A DNA stretch of 64,000 bases, taken from Lachnospiraceae bacterium XBB2008. Lineage in GTDB: Bacteria; Bacillota; Clostridia; Lachnospirales; Lachnospiraceae. The notes beneath the pieces are model-generated. The model saw only the letters and a program-made list of their open reading frames with translations. It was not told where the DNA came from and did not search any database. Within the stretch, counting starts at the first letter, position 1; each line of letters begins with the position of its first letter. The stretch spans positions 89,616 to 153,615 of the forward strand of contig FMVL01000010.1 of assembly GCA_900102235.1 (NCBI GenBank), in the 5' to 3' direction. Positions 42,154 to 50,799 of this stretch are shown here, piece after piece. The translations under genes were made by a program, and so were the position numbers.

Positions 42154-43476
42154 ATGGATTTTCTGTTTGCTCTTTTATTTGTAATTGGTTTTTTTGTATT
42201 CTTGATAAACACTATCATTTTTTTGGTGAAGAAGGCACGCTACGTAGATAGTAAGAAGAATGCTTATATTTTGTTTATTTCACTTGGCATAAGTTTTTTC
42301 AGCCTAATTATTTTCATAAGTCTTATTAGCAAAGACTCTGATAATAAGAAAGAGGATACTTCAACAGTTCAGAATGTCCCAGTGACCACTGTTCAGGAAA
42401 ACCAGAGCCAAATAACTGGGGATTCGTATGACGATACATTTACACAGGATTTATCGGCAGAAATTCAACGTGATGAGCCTGCAGAAGTTCTTCCGTTTCC
42501 AGATAATAGTGAGATTTACTTTGTAGCTGACTATTCAAAGTTTTACAAAAACTTCTCAGATGGAGATTTGAATAAATGGTATCAGATGACGGTCCCGGTA
42601 TATTCGGTAAATGAAACTGGAGTAATCATACATGATGATTTAAACAAGACACTTGGGCTTATCGGAGTTACATTTGCGGATCCTTCTGATGTGAATAGGG
42701 TTCATAGGGGCGATAATATCACTATCGTGGGGTATATAGATTTTAAACTTGCTTCTGGAATTTTGATGGATAGCGCTTATCTTTTGGGAATACAGGAAAC
42801 AGCAAACACTATTTATGACGATCAGGTCATTATAGTAAATGATTACGTGTATTTCGCTGAAAACTATGATAGCCATGATATTGGAAAAACAGTCCAGATA
42901 ACCGGAAAAGTCGCGTCATACGGGAGCGATCATTTTGAGATTAAGGAAGGATTCACAAAAGGAGAGATACAAGGATATTTAGCAGATGACGAAACATTTG
43001 ACGGGATTAACATCGGGGATACTGTAACATTTGTTGGTGTAGCAAGTTCAAAGTTATGGGATGCCGTAACTATAAATGACGTTCATTTTGGTGCAACAAA
43101 TGTTACTAATACAGTCAATTATGAAGAAACAGAAGCATATTATAATAAGCAACTGCCAAAAGAGTATATGATTACGTCCGTTTCAGAAATGTACATGGAT
43201 ATGGATTCGAATGCCATGAATGCCAAAGAGAAATATGACGATCAAGATGTTCAGGTTTCTGGGATCATTACACGTATTGATGATAAAGGCAAGAATCTAT
43301 ACATAGGATCAAGCGTTGGTTCTGATGATATATACTGTTCTATAGAAAACGAAGAACAACGTGATGTCTTAAGGCAATTGTCTGTTGGCAGTTCTGTGAC
43401 CATTAAGGGTTATTGCTATCAAGCAAGCCAAACATGGGGATATGGAATACGCATTGAAGAACTGTTGCCATATTAG
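42154..43476 (+). CDS. membrane-anchored protein with repeated OB-fold-like domains
   Basis: 440 residues: two N-terminal membrane helices (2-25 and 38-60), an acidic linker, then three repeats that look like OB folds of the tRNA_anti-like type. Repeats are seen at VRGDNITIVGYIDF-, GKTVQITGKVASY- and DVQVSGIITRIDDKG-type segments, each with a later GDxVTxxG-like strand. Such domains bind nucleic acid or small ligands outside the membrane; function is unknown. Transcribed with the preceding small membrane protein. Confidence 0.6.
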   Translation: MDFLFALLFVIGFFVFLINTIIFLVKKARYVDSKKNAYILFISLGISFFSLIIFISLISKDSDNKKEDTSTVQNVPVTTVQENQSQITGDSYDDTFTQDLSAEIQRDEPAEVLPFPDNSEIYFVADYSKFYKNFSDGDLNKWYQMTVPVYSVNETGVIIHDDLNKTLGLIGVTFADPSDVNRVHRGDNITIVGYIDFKLASGILMDSAYLLGIQETANTIYDDQVIIVNDYVYFAENYDSHDIGKTVQITGKVASYGSDHFEIKEGFTKGEIQGYLADDETFDGINIGDTVTFVGVASSKLWDAVTINDVHFGATNVTNTVNYEETEAYYNKQLPKEYMITSVSEMYMDMDSNAMNAKEKYDDQDVQVSGIITRIDDKGKNLYIGSSVGSDDIYCSIENEEQRDVLRQLSVGSSVTIKGYCYQASQTWGYGIRIEELLPY

Positions 43477-43505
43477 GATTATTTCACATAGAAAGAGGCA
43501 TGTAT

Positions 43506-44516
43506 ATGAGCACTAATGAAAAACGTATATGGGGAATACACACAAGAGATGACAATCTTTTTCTATCGCACAATGTGATAGGCATAGGATGGGCAGAACT
43601 TGGTGACTTGTCCGTCATCGCATCGGATCGTGAGGCGTTCCGGGCAAAGATGATTGAAGCCTTCCCTACTGCCAAGAAACAGGGAATCGCCACCATGACA
43701 GGACAGGTATATCGATTTGCATGTGAAGTGCAGATTGGTGATTATGTCGTATTTCCTTCACGCAGTAACCGTATGATTAATATTGGCATCGTTGAGAGTG
43801 ACTATTTCTACGTTCCAGAGGCAAAAGCCTCACTTGGAGAGTATGTCAATCAACGCAAGGTAAAGTGGCTGAAACATATCCCTCGTACCATGTTTTCTCA
43901 AGGCGCTCTTTATGAAGCCGGATCTGCAATGTCACTCTTTACCATCAAGAACTATGCTGATGAGTATCTTGCTGCGTTGGATGATGACTTTAAGAAGGCC
44001 GTTATTTCTGATGATTCTGAAGACGAGAGCGTTGGAGCTACGGCAGATGACATCATAGAAGCCACCAAAGACTTCATATTAAAGGAACTCAGCCGTCAAC
44101 TCAAGGGATATGATCTTGAGGAATTCATGGCTGACCTGCTCCGAGCCATGGGATACCGAACCACACTTTCACCCCATGGAGGAGATAGTGGTATTGATAT
44201 CACGGCGTATAAGGATGAGCTGCCGCCTCGTATCCTCGTGCAGGTTAAGAGTGGTGATGGTGATATCAAAGAAACCACCATTCAGTCTCTTAAGGGTGCC
44301 ATGCGTGAAGGAGATTATGGCTTGTTTATAACGCTTGCCGACTATACCAAGAATGCGAAGAAATACCTTGATAATACTCCTATTATCCGTGGGATAAACG
44401 GAACTGAACTGGTGGAGCTTATCCTAGATTATTATGACAAGATGAGTGATAAATACACGAAGCTCATACCACTTAAGAAAGTCTATATCCCTGTGCCCAA
44501 AGAGGAGGCAACTTGA
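43506..44516 (+). CDS. Mrr-type restriction endonuclease
   Basis: 336 residues. An N-terminal EVE/PUA-like or specificity domain (1-160; begins KRIWGIHTRDD and carries GDYVVFPSR) is followed by the Mrr catalytic domain: DLEEFMADLLRAMGY, GGDSGIDI, ILVQVKSG. The D...QVK pattern is the Mrr variant of PD-(D/E)XK nucleases, which usually cut modified DNA (type IV restriction). AAAGAGG is seven bases upstream of this ATG. Placed next to a type I system, it adds a second layer of restriction. Confidence 0.85.
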   Translation: MSTNEKRIWGIHTRDDNLFLSHNVIGIGWAELGDLSVIASDREAFRAKMIEAFPTAKKQGIATMTGQVYRFACEVQIGDYVVFPSRSNRMINIGIVESDYFYVPEAKASLGEYVNQRKVKWLKHIPRTMFSQGALYEAGSAMSLFTIKNYADEYLAALDDDFKKAVISDDSEDESVGATADDIIEATKDFILKELSRQLKGYDLEEFMADLLRAMGYRTTLSPHGGDSGIDITAYKDELPPRILVQVKSGDGDIKETTIQSLKGAMREGDYGLFITLADYTKNAKKYLDNTPIIRGINGTELVELILDYYDKMSDKYTKLIPLKKVYIPVPKEEAT

Positions 44517-44633
44517 CTTGATAGTATCAGGAATAGATCACGCGTACAAAAAGTTTCTTGCTAATCTCGAATCTCGATGGGAAATTGAAAAATGGATATT
44601 ATAGCTTTATTCTTTTCATAAGGAGGGGTTGAA

Positions 44634-45131
44634 ATGATAATATGGCTAAAAAAAGGTTTTAAGAGTATTATTTCCTTACTTTTTGTTTGTTTTGTTCTTA
44701 GCTTTGCAATAGCAGGCGGTGTTGTCGGAGCGGCTATTAATGGAGCAGGAACAGCTCTTGTAGGACTCACGATTGGTATACTGCTTGGCGTATTTTTTGG
44801 CGTCATAGTGTTTGGACTGATTGCCACAATTCTAAGTATAGCAGAGACGCAAGAGCAGATTTTAAGCGTATTACAAGGCGGAGATAACAAGACTGGAACA
44901 AATATTGGCGAAGAAAGTGTTGAGATAGAGAATACCAGTATAGAGGCTGTAAGAGGAAAGCTACGAGATGGTTTTCAGCTATATAATGAGGGAACAAAGG
45001 TTTATGTTATAAAAGAAGGGGGGAATGATAATACTCTTTATTGTCCACATTGCTACAGTCTGGCAGATTCGAGAAAGGACTCTTGCCCGTATTGTAAAAA
45101 ATCATTTATCTTGAGCGGAGAAGGAAAGTAA
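44634..45131 (+). CDS. small membrane protein with C-terminal zinc ribbon
   Basis: 165 residues. Two Gly/Ala-rich membrane helices (14-40 and 44-66), a charged linker, and a C-terminal zinc ribbon with CPHCYSLA and CPYCKKSF. Similar in design but not in sequence to the protein at 41667. Function unknown. A strong AAGGAGGGGTTGAA precedes the ATG. Confidence 0.6.
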   Translation: MIIWLKKGFKSIISLLFVCFVLSFAIAGGVVGAAINGAGTALVGLTIGILLGVFFGVIVFGLIATILSIAETQEQILSVLQGGDNKTGTNIGEESVEIENTSIEAVRGKLRDGFQLYNEGTKVYVIKEGGNDNTLYCPHCYSLADSRKDSCPYCKKSFILSGEGK

Positions 45132-45162
45132 ACTTCAATCACTCGCCTAAGCCTGGGTATAG

Positions 45163-45282
45163 CTTTTGTATAAAATCTATACAAATTCACAATTCTGCTA
45201 CGATGACTATCACTGGTTTCCAAGCGACAGAGCAGAATACTATGGATATGACAACGTTCAGGATTATTACGACAATCTGTAG
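45163..45282 (+). pseudogene. gene tail relic
   Basis: An open frame without a start codon ends YDDYHWFPSDRAEYYGYDN... and a TAG at 45280-45282. The composition is protein-like and unlike random sequence, so this appears to be the last 39 codons of a lost gene. No family recognised. Confidence 0.4.
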
Positions 45283-45413
45283 CCGGAGATTACACTGTAC
45301 TCCTGCTTTGACTTCTTTCAATTCCCAGTAGCATTATCTATTCAAAATGCTACTACTGGTATACATCATCTCGTTATGAGGCGTCTAAACTTAATTCATA
45401 AGGAGGTGCTGCT

Positions 45414-45623
45414 ATGTCAGATATGAATTTGAGTGTAGAAGAAAAGCTTTATATGATCAAGGATCTTGCTGATGCGATCATATCGTTGTCGATATCATCT
45501 CAAGTCAATGAGAACCTTGAAGTGAAACCGACGCTTAACGGTATGTGCGCTATTGGGGAAATGATCCGGAGGGAAGCGGACGAAGCTATTAAAATGCATG
45601 TTCAAAAAAAGTCTCAGAAATAG
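45414..45623 (+). CDS. small protein of a duplicated family, copy A
   Basis: 69 residues after AAGGAGGTGCTGCT. It is nearly identical, also at DNA level over about 140 bases, to the gene at 58895. A central ISLSISSQVNENLEVKPTLN is followed by a C-terminal helix GEMIRREADEA, which also ends the Com-like protein at 49603. No known function. A 213-base structured element starts 26 bases after the stop. Confidence 0.65.
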   Translation: MSDMNLSVEEKLYMIKDLADAIISLSISSQVNENLEVKPTLNGMCAIGEMIRREADEAIKMHVQKKSQK

Positions 45624-45648
45624 GTAAGATACCCTGACAAATACAATA

Positions 45649-45861
45649 TTTTTTTACAATTATTCACAGATTATTAATGGTATTCACGGCGTGCAGATGA
45701 TAGATTGAATATAGAACGTGCCAAGACAAACTGCATATGGGGATGTAGTCAACTTCCAGCTTAATCCCCGTTCCCTACAGGCACGATATATATGGGCTTC
45801 TCTGACACACCGATTCAGAGGAGCCCTTTTGATTGTCATAGTCCGTTCTATTGGACTCATG
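45649..45861 (+). ncRNA. structured repeat element, copy 1 (probable small RNA)
   Basis: The first 96 bases are identical to 60605-60700. CGTGCC (45717-45722) pairs with GGCACG (45780-45785), enclosing a GGGGAT/ATCCCC hairpin (45739-45744 and 45764-45769) whose loop differs between copies. A terminator-like hairpin of about 12 bp (GGGCTTCTCTGA with TCAGAGGAGCCC, then TTTT) follows, then AGTCC/GGACT. Upstream is a TTTACA-like box and an AT-rich -10 region. Conserved helices with changed loops argue for a functional RNA. Class unknown. Confidence 0.6.
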
Positions 45862-45907
45862 TATTTATAAGATAATACAGTAGATATTACATAAAGAGGT
45901 CTGGTAT

Positions 45908-46168
45908 ATGGTTACATACGAAGATGCTTTAAAGATAGTAATGAATAGTTTTTCAAAAAATCATATCATCTATGGATTTGCTGATTATTCAGATGAGAAT
46001 AAGTATGTTTTTTCAGTAAAACAGAAAAACTGTGATGGGCTGATGGATAGTACTGTGGATATGGTAGTTGATAAGGAAACCGGAGAGACTGAGACTACCA
46101 GAAGCTATTTTGATATTATTAGATTGTTATTTCCTGAAAGGGAAAAAGAAATCAAAAAAAACATATAA
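45908..46168 (+). CDS. small hypothetical protein upstream of the 800-residue protein
   Basis: 86 residues, alpha/beta, with a YVFSVKQK...TVDMVVDKETGETE pattern reminiscent of PepSY-like or small immunity-type folds, but not conclusive. AAAGAGGTCTGGTAT precedes the ATG. It ends 37 bases before the large gene and is probably on the same transcript. Confidence 0.55.
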   Translation: MVTYEDALKIVMNSFSKNHIIYGFADYSDENKYVFSVKQKNCDGLMDSTVDMVVDKETGETETTRSYFDIIRLLFPEREKEIKKNI

Positions 46169-46205
46169 ACAGTTAAGCATAGAATGTGGAGAAACTGATC
46201 ACATC

Positions 46206-48608
46206 ATGAATGGTCGTGAATATATAAGCACAATAGAAGATGATAAGCATATCTCTGTACAGGTTGTTGACCAAAATCCATTTGCCAGAACAGATATTGA
46301 CAGCGTTATTTCCGAGTTGGATGATCAGATAGATTATCTGTCGAGTCATGCAGACAAACTGGATTATCTGGTTGCTATCGCATCAGGAATTCTGTGTGGT
46401 ATGCTGGATATATTTTGGGTTGGCGATTTTAGTCTGGAACGAGGCCGCGGATATGCGGAAGAGGAGATTGACGGATTTGTTAAAAAAACATCACAGTTAT
46501 TAGGCTGCAAAGATGATGATTTGAAATCATGTGTAGCCTTTCTTGAAAAAAAGTTCCCCATACCTGCTGATGGAAATACACCTGATTTTGGTGGTGGATT
46601 ACAGCATCATTTAAGAGATTTTGCACATCATCCCACTATTATTGGTCTTGCTTTCTCCCTGCTCACCCAGTTTACAGGAATGTCATATGGAACAAATACG
46701 CAAGGATTGTTTATGGTAGTTCCGGTACCTGAGAGTAGCAAGATATTCATTGGTGATTCCGTACCTGACAAAATCTTTAAAGGAACGATTGTCTGGCTTT
46801 TTCACTTAATAAGCGATATTGCTGGATCCAGCAGCAGTGTGGGATTAAGCGGAGGAACTGGGATTCCGGGACCGATCTTGTCATTAGCTAAAGAAATATC
46901 TACATTACCATTAATAAAAGACATCACAGTGAATGAGGACTCTTTGTCAAAGTTCCTGTCGAAAGTATTTAACGGAACGATATTTGCTCAACATGATGAA
47001 ACGGGGAAGATTATAAAAGGAACGGAGATTAAGTTTGATTTCAGGGGAGAATTAGGAGTAGTAGCTGAACTTGGGCGACAGGCTATCCCGGTGATTGCAA
47101 ATGATTGTTTGGTGCGTACTTTTTATTTCATTCGTCGATTTGCAATGGAATTAAAAGGGAATTCTTATACAAACATGAGAGAATTTGCGAATCATAACTG
47201 GGAGAATGTGATTCCGTTTAAAAATCCAACTGTTACCAGGATGCTTACTGTAGCAACCGGCGTATTCACTACTATTGATCTTGCAGAAGCAGTCATCAGC
47301 GAAAAGTATTTTGTGGCTGTAAACTATGTGGGAGTGGGTAGATTTGCAGTTGCAATAGGGGCTGAGACATCAAATTATCTGAGAGTGCGCCAGGTTAAGG
47401 CAATTAAAGATGTCTATGTGAGGATCAAATCTAATACATTCTTAGAAGAAGACAACAAAATATATGGGAGGATTGAAGCCGGTATGAACATTGATAAATT
47501 CGGACTCACACTGGATCAGACAGAGATTTTATACAATATAGAATTATTAAAGGCTATGGACGACATGCTGATAACGCCTGTTGCTTTAGATAAGGGGAGA
47601 ATCCAGGCTCTGAAACGAGAGTGGATAGATGAATGGAAAGAGTATATGGAATTGGGATATGCAGATTTTGTTCAGGTTGAAGGGGCGATTTTACATTGGT
47701 ATGATAAGCAGGAATTACTTGAAAAAATAGCGAATAATTCACCTGAAAAAATATGGTTCAGGCTGGTTTTGTTGGAAGCGATGTTGTTTGAACCATATTT
47801 TCCGCTTGGCTTTGAAACAGATAAGAAGGGGAATGAGGTTCCCAGTAAGAAATACAAGGCTCTTCAGAATCCTCTTCATGCGTTCAAAGATAGCACGGGT
47901 GATCGGTTCTTAGACCGGGTATTCCCTACTTCATATTATGAAAGGGGATATATAGCCAGATTTAGAAGAACCTACAATAAAATGATCAAGGAAATGAATG
48001 AAGTCAACAAGGGTGTGATTAAAGGCCTTATCATTGCAACTGTAATTACAGTTTTAGTCGTGGCTTCTGCGGGTATATTTGCTCCTCAAATCGCTGTTGC
48101 GTTAGTGGGGGCCTCTTTCCCTGGGCTGTCGGGGGCAGCACTAACCAATGCATGTTTAGCATATCTTGGTGGTGGAGCTATAGCGGCGAATGGACTGGGA
48201 ATGCTTGGTGGCACGGTAGCTATCGTAGGAGGTGGTGCTCTTATTGGCGCAGGAGTAGGTGTTGGTGCAGGCGCGGCAGTTGGAGTAGCAGGCATTTTGG
48301 GCAAGGAAGCAACTATTATGCAATCTGCTAAGTTAATGGTAGCTGTTCGGGAAATCTTTTTAAATGATGAAAAAGATATAGAGTATTCAAACTATATATA
48401 TGAGAAGTATGTAGATTCTATCAGATCCTTAGAGAACAAGATAACGGATCTTAGACTCAAAGAACAAACATCCAGTAAAGAAGAGACAAAGCAGATAGAT
48501 AAAGAACTTAAAAATCTGGAGGAATCTGCCCACGCTATGGAAATAGCTATGAAGAGTTTTAATCGTTATAAAAGTGCTTTTGAGGTGGGAATGAATGCTC
48601 AGGGGTGA
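46206..48608 (+). CDS. large uncharacterised membrane-associated protein
   Basis: 800 residues. Conserved-looking central tracts, GGGLQHHLRDFAHHP near residue 132 and SDIAGSSSSVGLSGGTG near 200, belong to a widespread but uncharacterised group of gut bacteria as far as I recall. About residues 600-705 are Gly/Ala-rich hydrophobic helices (for example GAGVGVGAGAAVGVAG), then a C-terminal coiled coil (about 730-790). No enzymatic motif recognised. The start is uncertain: GGAG is 15 bases upstream. The next gene encodes a PD-(D/E)XK nuclease-like protein, and the frame ends four bases before a possible GTG of it. Confidence 0.75.
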   Translation: MNGREYISTIEDDKHISVQVVDQNPFARTDIDSVISELDDQIDYLSSHADKLDYLVAIASGILCGMLDIFWVGDFSLERGRGYAEEEIDGFVKKTSQLLGCKDDDLKSCVAFLEKKFPIPADGNTPDFGGGLQHHLRDFAHHPTIIGLAFSLLTQFTGMSYGTNTQGLFMVVPVPESSKIFIGDSVPDKIFKGTIVWLFHLISDIAGSSSSVGLSGGTGIPGPILSLAKEISTLPLIKDITVNEDSLSKFLSKVFNGTIFAQHDETGKIIKGTEIKFDFRGELGVVAELGRQAIPVIANDCLVRTFYFIRRFAMELKGNSYTNMREFANHNWENVIPFKNPTVTRMLTVATGVFTTIDLAEAVISEKYFVAVNYVGVGRFAVAIGAETSNYLRVRQVKAIKDVYVRIKSNTFLEEDNKIYGRIEAGMNIDKFGLTLDQTEILYNIELLKAMDDMLITPVALDKGRIQALKREWIDEWKEYMELGYADFVQVEGAILHWYDKQELLEKIANNSPEKIWFRLVLLEAMLFEPYFPLGFETDKKGNEVPSKKYKALQNPLHAFKDSTGDRFLDRVFPTSYYERGYIARFRRTYNKMIKEMNEVNKGVIKGLIIATVITVLVVASAGIFAPQIAVALVGASFPGLSGAALTNACLAYLGGGAIAANGLGMLGGTVAIVGGGALIGAGVGVGAGAAVGVAGILGKEATIMQSAKLMVAVREIFLNDEKDIEYSNYIYEKYVDSIRSLENKITDLRLKEQTSSKEETKQIDKELKNLEESAHAMEIAMKSFNRYKSAFEVGMNAQG

Positions 48609-48631
48609 TTGAGCCGCTAAAGGGAGTATAT

Positions 48632-49603
48632 ATGAAATTCGATTTTGGTACAGTCAGTGAACGTGATATGGATATGCTGTTTTTGAATGCATTCGGTAGT
48701 GATAAGGGATTTTTACACCTATTCATTGATAAAACTGATTTGCAGGGGACAGATTATGATGTCAAGGAGGTATATCTGTCAAAGGCAGATAAGGATGGAG
48801 AATCCGATATCACAGTTATCATAGGTGATGGCAATCGAAAATACGGCATTTTAATTGAGGATAAAATAGATGCCCAGGCTATGCCGGATCAGCAAAAGCG
48901 TTATACAATTCGGGGCAATAAGGCTGTAAAAAGGCAGGAATATGATGAATATCGCGATTTTATCGTATGTTCTCAAGGATACTATGACATAAATGCAGAA
49001 GCGAAGAAGTATTCATACTTCGTCTCCTACGAGGAGTGTGCGGATTATTTCAGAAAATCGGATGTAGCTTTAGCAAATGCATGGGTTCAACAGATTGAAC
49101 AGGCTATTACTAAGTCAAAGAAGCATTCTGAAACGGAGATCAATGAAGGTGCCAATCTCTTCTATAACAGATATAAGGATTATCAAGAGGCAAATTATCC
49201 GCAACTCGATCTTCGAACCGACAGAGGCGGTAATGGTTGGTGGGCTCATTATGCCACCAGATATAAGAGTGTGTATTTGTATCACAAGATTCCGCAAGGA
49301 TATGTTGATCTGACATTCCCCAATGCCGCCATTAAAATGGATGGATTATCAAATATCGCAAGAACACTTAATGAGGTACTTGAGGATAGGTTACAAGAGC
49401 AGGGACTTCAAAAGATCTTGGCGATTCCGACTGGAAAAGCAGGGGCATTAAGAGTAGAGGTTCCCAAGTTTGATTCGGCAACCGTACGATTTGATGATGT
49501 CGATATATCTGATATATCCAAATGCTTTTTTGCTCTGAGTATTTTTACGGAATTTGCGAATATGCTTGCTTCGGCAGATAATGTGACGGGAGAATCGAGA
49601 TAA
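48632..49603 (+). CDS. PD-(D/E)XK nuclease-superfamily protein
   Basis: 323 residues. The nuclease core has D59 in ESDITV and E76-x-K78 in LIEDKID, the expected D...ExK spacing after two beta strands. The C-terminal half (from about 185) holds a second domain with WWAHYATRYKS. Start ATG 48632 after GGGAGTATAT; the overlapping GTG at 48605 is less likely. Translationally linked to the following Com-like gene (TAATG overlap). Together with 46206 it could be an effector pair. Confidence 0.75.
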   Translation: MKFDFGTVSERDMDMLFLNAFGSDKGFLHLFIDKTDLQGTDYDVKEVYLSKADKDGESDITVIIGDGNRKYGILIEDKIDAQAMPDQQKRYTIRGNKAVKRQEYDEYRDFIVCSQGYYDINAEAKKYSYFVSYEECADYFRKSDVALANAWVQQIEQAITKSKKHSETEINEGANLFYNRYKDYQEANYPQLDLRTDRGGNGWWAHYATRYKSVYLYHKIPQGYVDLTFPNAAIKMDGLSNIARTLNEVLEDRLQEQGLQKILAIPTGKAGALRVEVPKFDSATVRFDDVDISDISKCFFALSIFTEFANMLASADNVTGESR

Positions 49604-49821
49604 TGGATGCCAGGATAGATGAGAATAATTGGATACGATGTGGTTGTTGTGGGCATAAATTGGCAAGAATAGTAGATATGGGAAGTGACGAGCCTTCATT
49701 GATACTGGAAATCAAATGCCACTCCTGTAAGGGAATCCAACTGTGTGACATCAGTAAAATGATACGCAAGAAGGCGGACGAAGCAGCAGAGTATATGCTC
49801 AAGAAAAACGATTCCGAGTGA
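49603..49821 (+). CDS. Com-like zinc-finger protein with a family tail
   Basis: 72 residues. The N-terminus has CxxC at C13/C16 (WIRCGCCGHKLARI) and C39/C42 (EIKCHSCKG), like the Com translational activator of Mu-like phages. The C-terminal IRKKADEAAEYMLKKNDSE, however, matches the tail of the proteins at 45414 and 58895, also in DNA sequence. The start overlaps the previous stop. A hairpin related to the repeat element follows, so the 3' half of this gene appears to be a shared module. Confidence 0.65.
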   Translation: MDARIDENNWIRCGCCGHKLARIVDMGSDEPSLILEIKCHSCKGIQLCDISKMIRKKADEAAEYMLKKNDSE

Positions 49822-49836
49822 TATCATAATAATATG

Positions 49837-49870
49837 GGCTTTTTCGGCGACCGTCGGAGGAGCCTTATTT
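49837..49870 (+). terminator. terminator-like hairpin related to the repeat element
   Basis: TATGGGCTTTTTCGGCG and the CGTCGGAGGAGCC half form a stem, resembling the terminal hairpin of the copy at 60605-60817 in both arms. T-rich sequence follows. The rest of 49871-50028 shows no gene. Confidence 0.5.
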
Positions 49871-50028
49871 ATTGCTCTATTATAAGTATATGCGTCTCGA
49901 AGCCACTATGCATCTATGCTATACTTTAGGTGTTATTCTATTTGACTTAAGGAGTAGTATCAAATTACATAAGTTTGCTTTGAATGACGTGTTGATTTTG
50001 GCATAATGGGGAAACAGATCTGCGACAA

Positions 50029-50775
50029 ATGATTGCTTCGGATTTTGATTTTACAAGTGATTCTCCAGGATATTGGGACGGTTTCTGGGATCGTAACGAC
50101 GGTCTTGGATATGGTGGTTCGGATCCGGATAATGCAAGCCCAACACTTCATAAATATCATCAGATCCTTTGGAGCAGAGAACTGCCAAATGGAGAGAAGA
50201 TGAATCTACAGATGGGTTCGGGCCCATATTATCTGACATGGAAGGACTTCCGCTTTGGTAGTGATGCGATCATTGTCGGCTTCAGATACAAGAAGTATCG
50301 GTATATGATTGATCAGGTTATGGCAAAGGTGGGAGATTATAAGTCGTATTATGAGGATTTGATCCGCAGATCGTATACCATTGGAGGTACGATCATATTT
50401 CCGAAGCATCCTTCCAGTATGAATCAGAATAAAGGGACAAACACGATCATTTCTGATAGGTGGGATCTGACGCTCGAGTGTATACGTCGATTCTATAATG
50501 GTGAAGACAGCCCACTTTATTCAACTATCGAATCTGATAAGGCATTCTACGATCTATTCATTGATTTCAAAGGATATGTGGATTTCTTCTTTTTGCAGGA
50601 TGCCGTTTCTGAAGATTATTCATCTGTGAATATCTGGATAGGTGATGCGAGTTTTACGGAGAGTGGCTTGCCTAAGACGATAGATGAGTACTATGAATTT
50701 ATAGATAAGGAGTTCCGCTTTTTAGATATGCGTAATGCACGTATCAAGGAGTTTTCTGAGACGAATGCACTTTAG
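50029..50775 (+). CDS. DUF6994-like protein
   Basis: 248 residues, cytosolic. Characteristic pieces are DFTSDSPGYW, SPTLHKYHQILWSRELPNG, YTIGGTIIFP, RWDLTLECIRRFYNGE and FKGYVDFFFLQD. I recall this as DUF6994, widespread and without known activity. No clear ribosome binding site (only CAGATC) is seen, so the start is provisional. Confidence 0.65.
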   Translation: MIASDFDFTSDSPGYWDGFWDRNDGLGYGGSDPDNASPTLHKYHQILWSRELPNGEKMNLQMGSGPYYLTWKDFRFGSDAIIVGFRYKKYRYMIDQVMAKVGDYKSYYEDLIRRSYTIGGTIIFPKHPSSMNQNKGTNTIISDRWDLTLECIRRFYNGEDSPLYSTIESDKAFYDLFIDFKGYVDFFFLQDAVSEDYSSVNIWIGDASFTESGLPKTIDEYYEFIDKEFRFLDMRNARIKEFSETNAL

Positions 50776-50799
50776 TTTGAAAGAGTGAGCAGACAGAAT

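Noticed and set aside
45649-45861. Repeat element as an insertion sequence
   Set aside because: At 213 bases it encodes no transposase and has no clear terminal inverted repeats or target-site duplication; a transposase-dependent miniature element cannot be excluded but the paired stems fit an RNA better.
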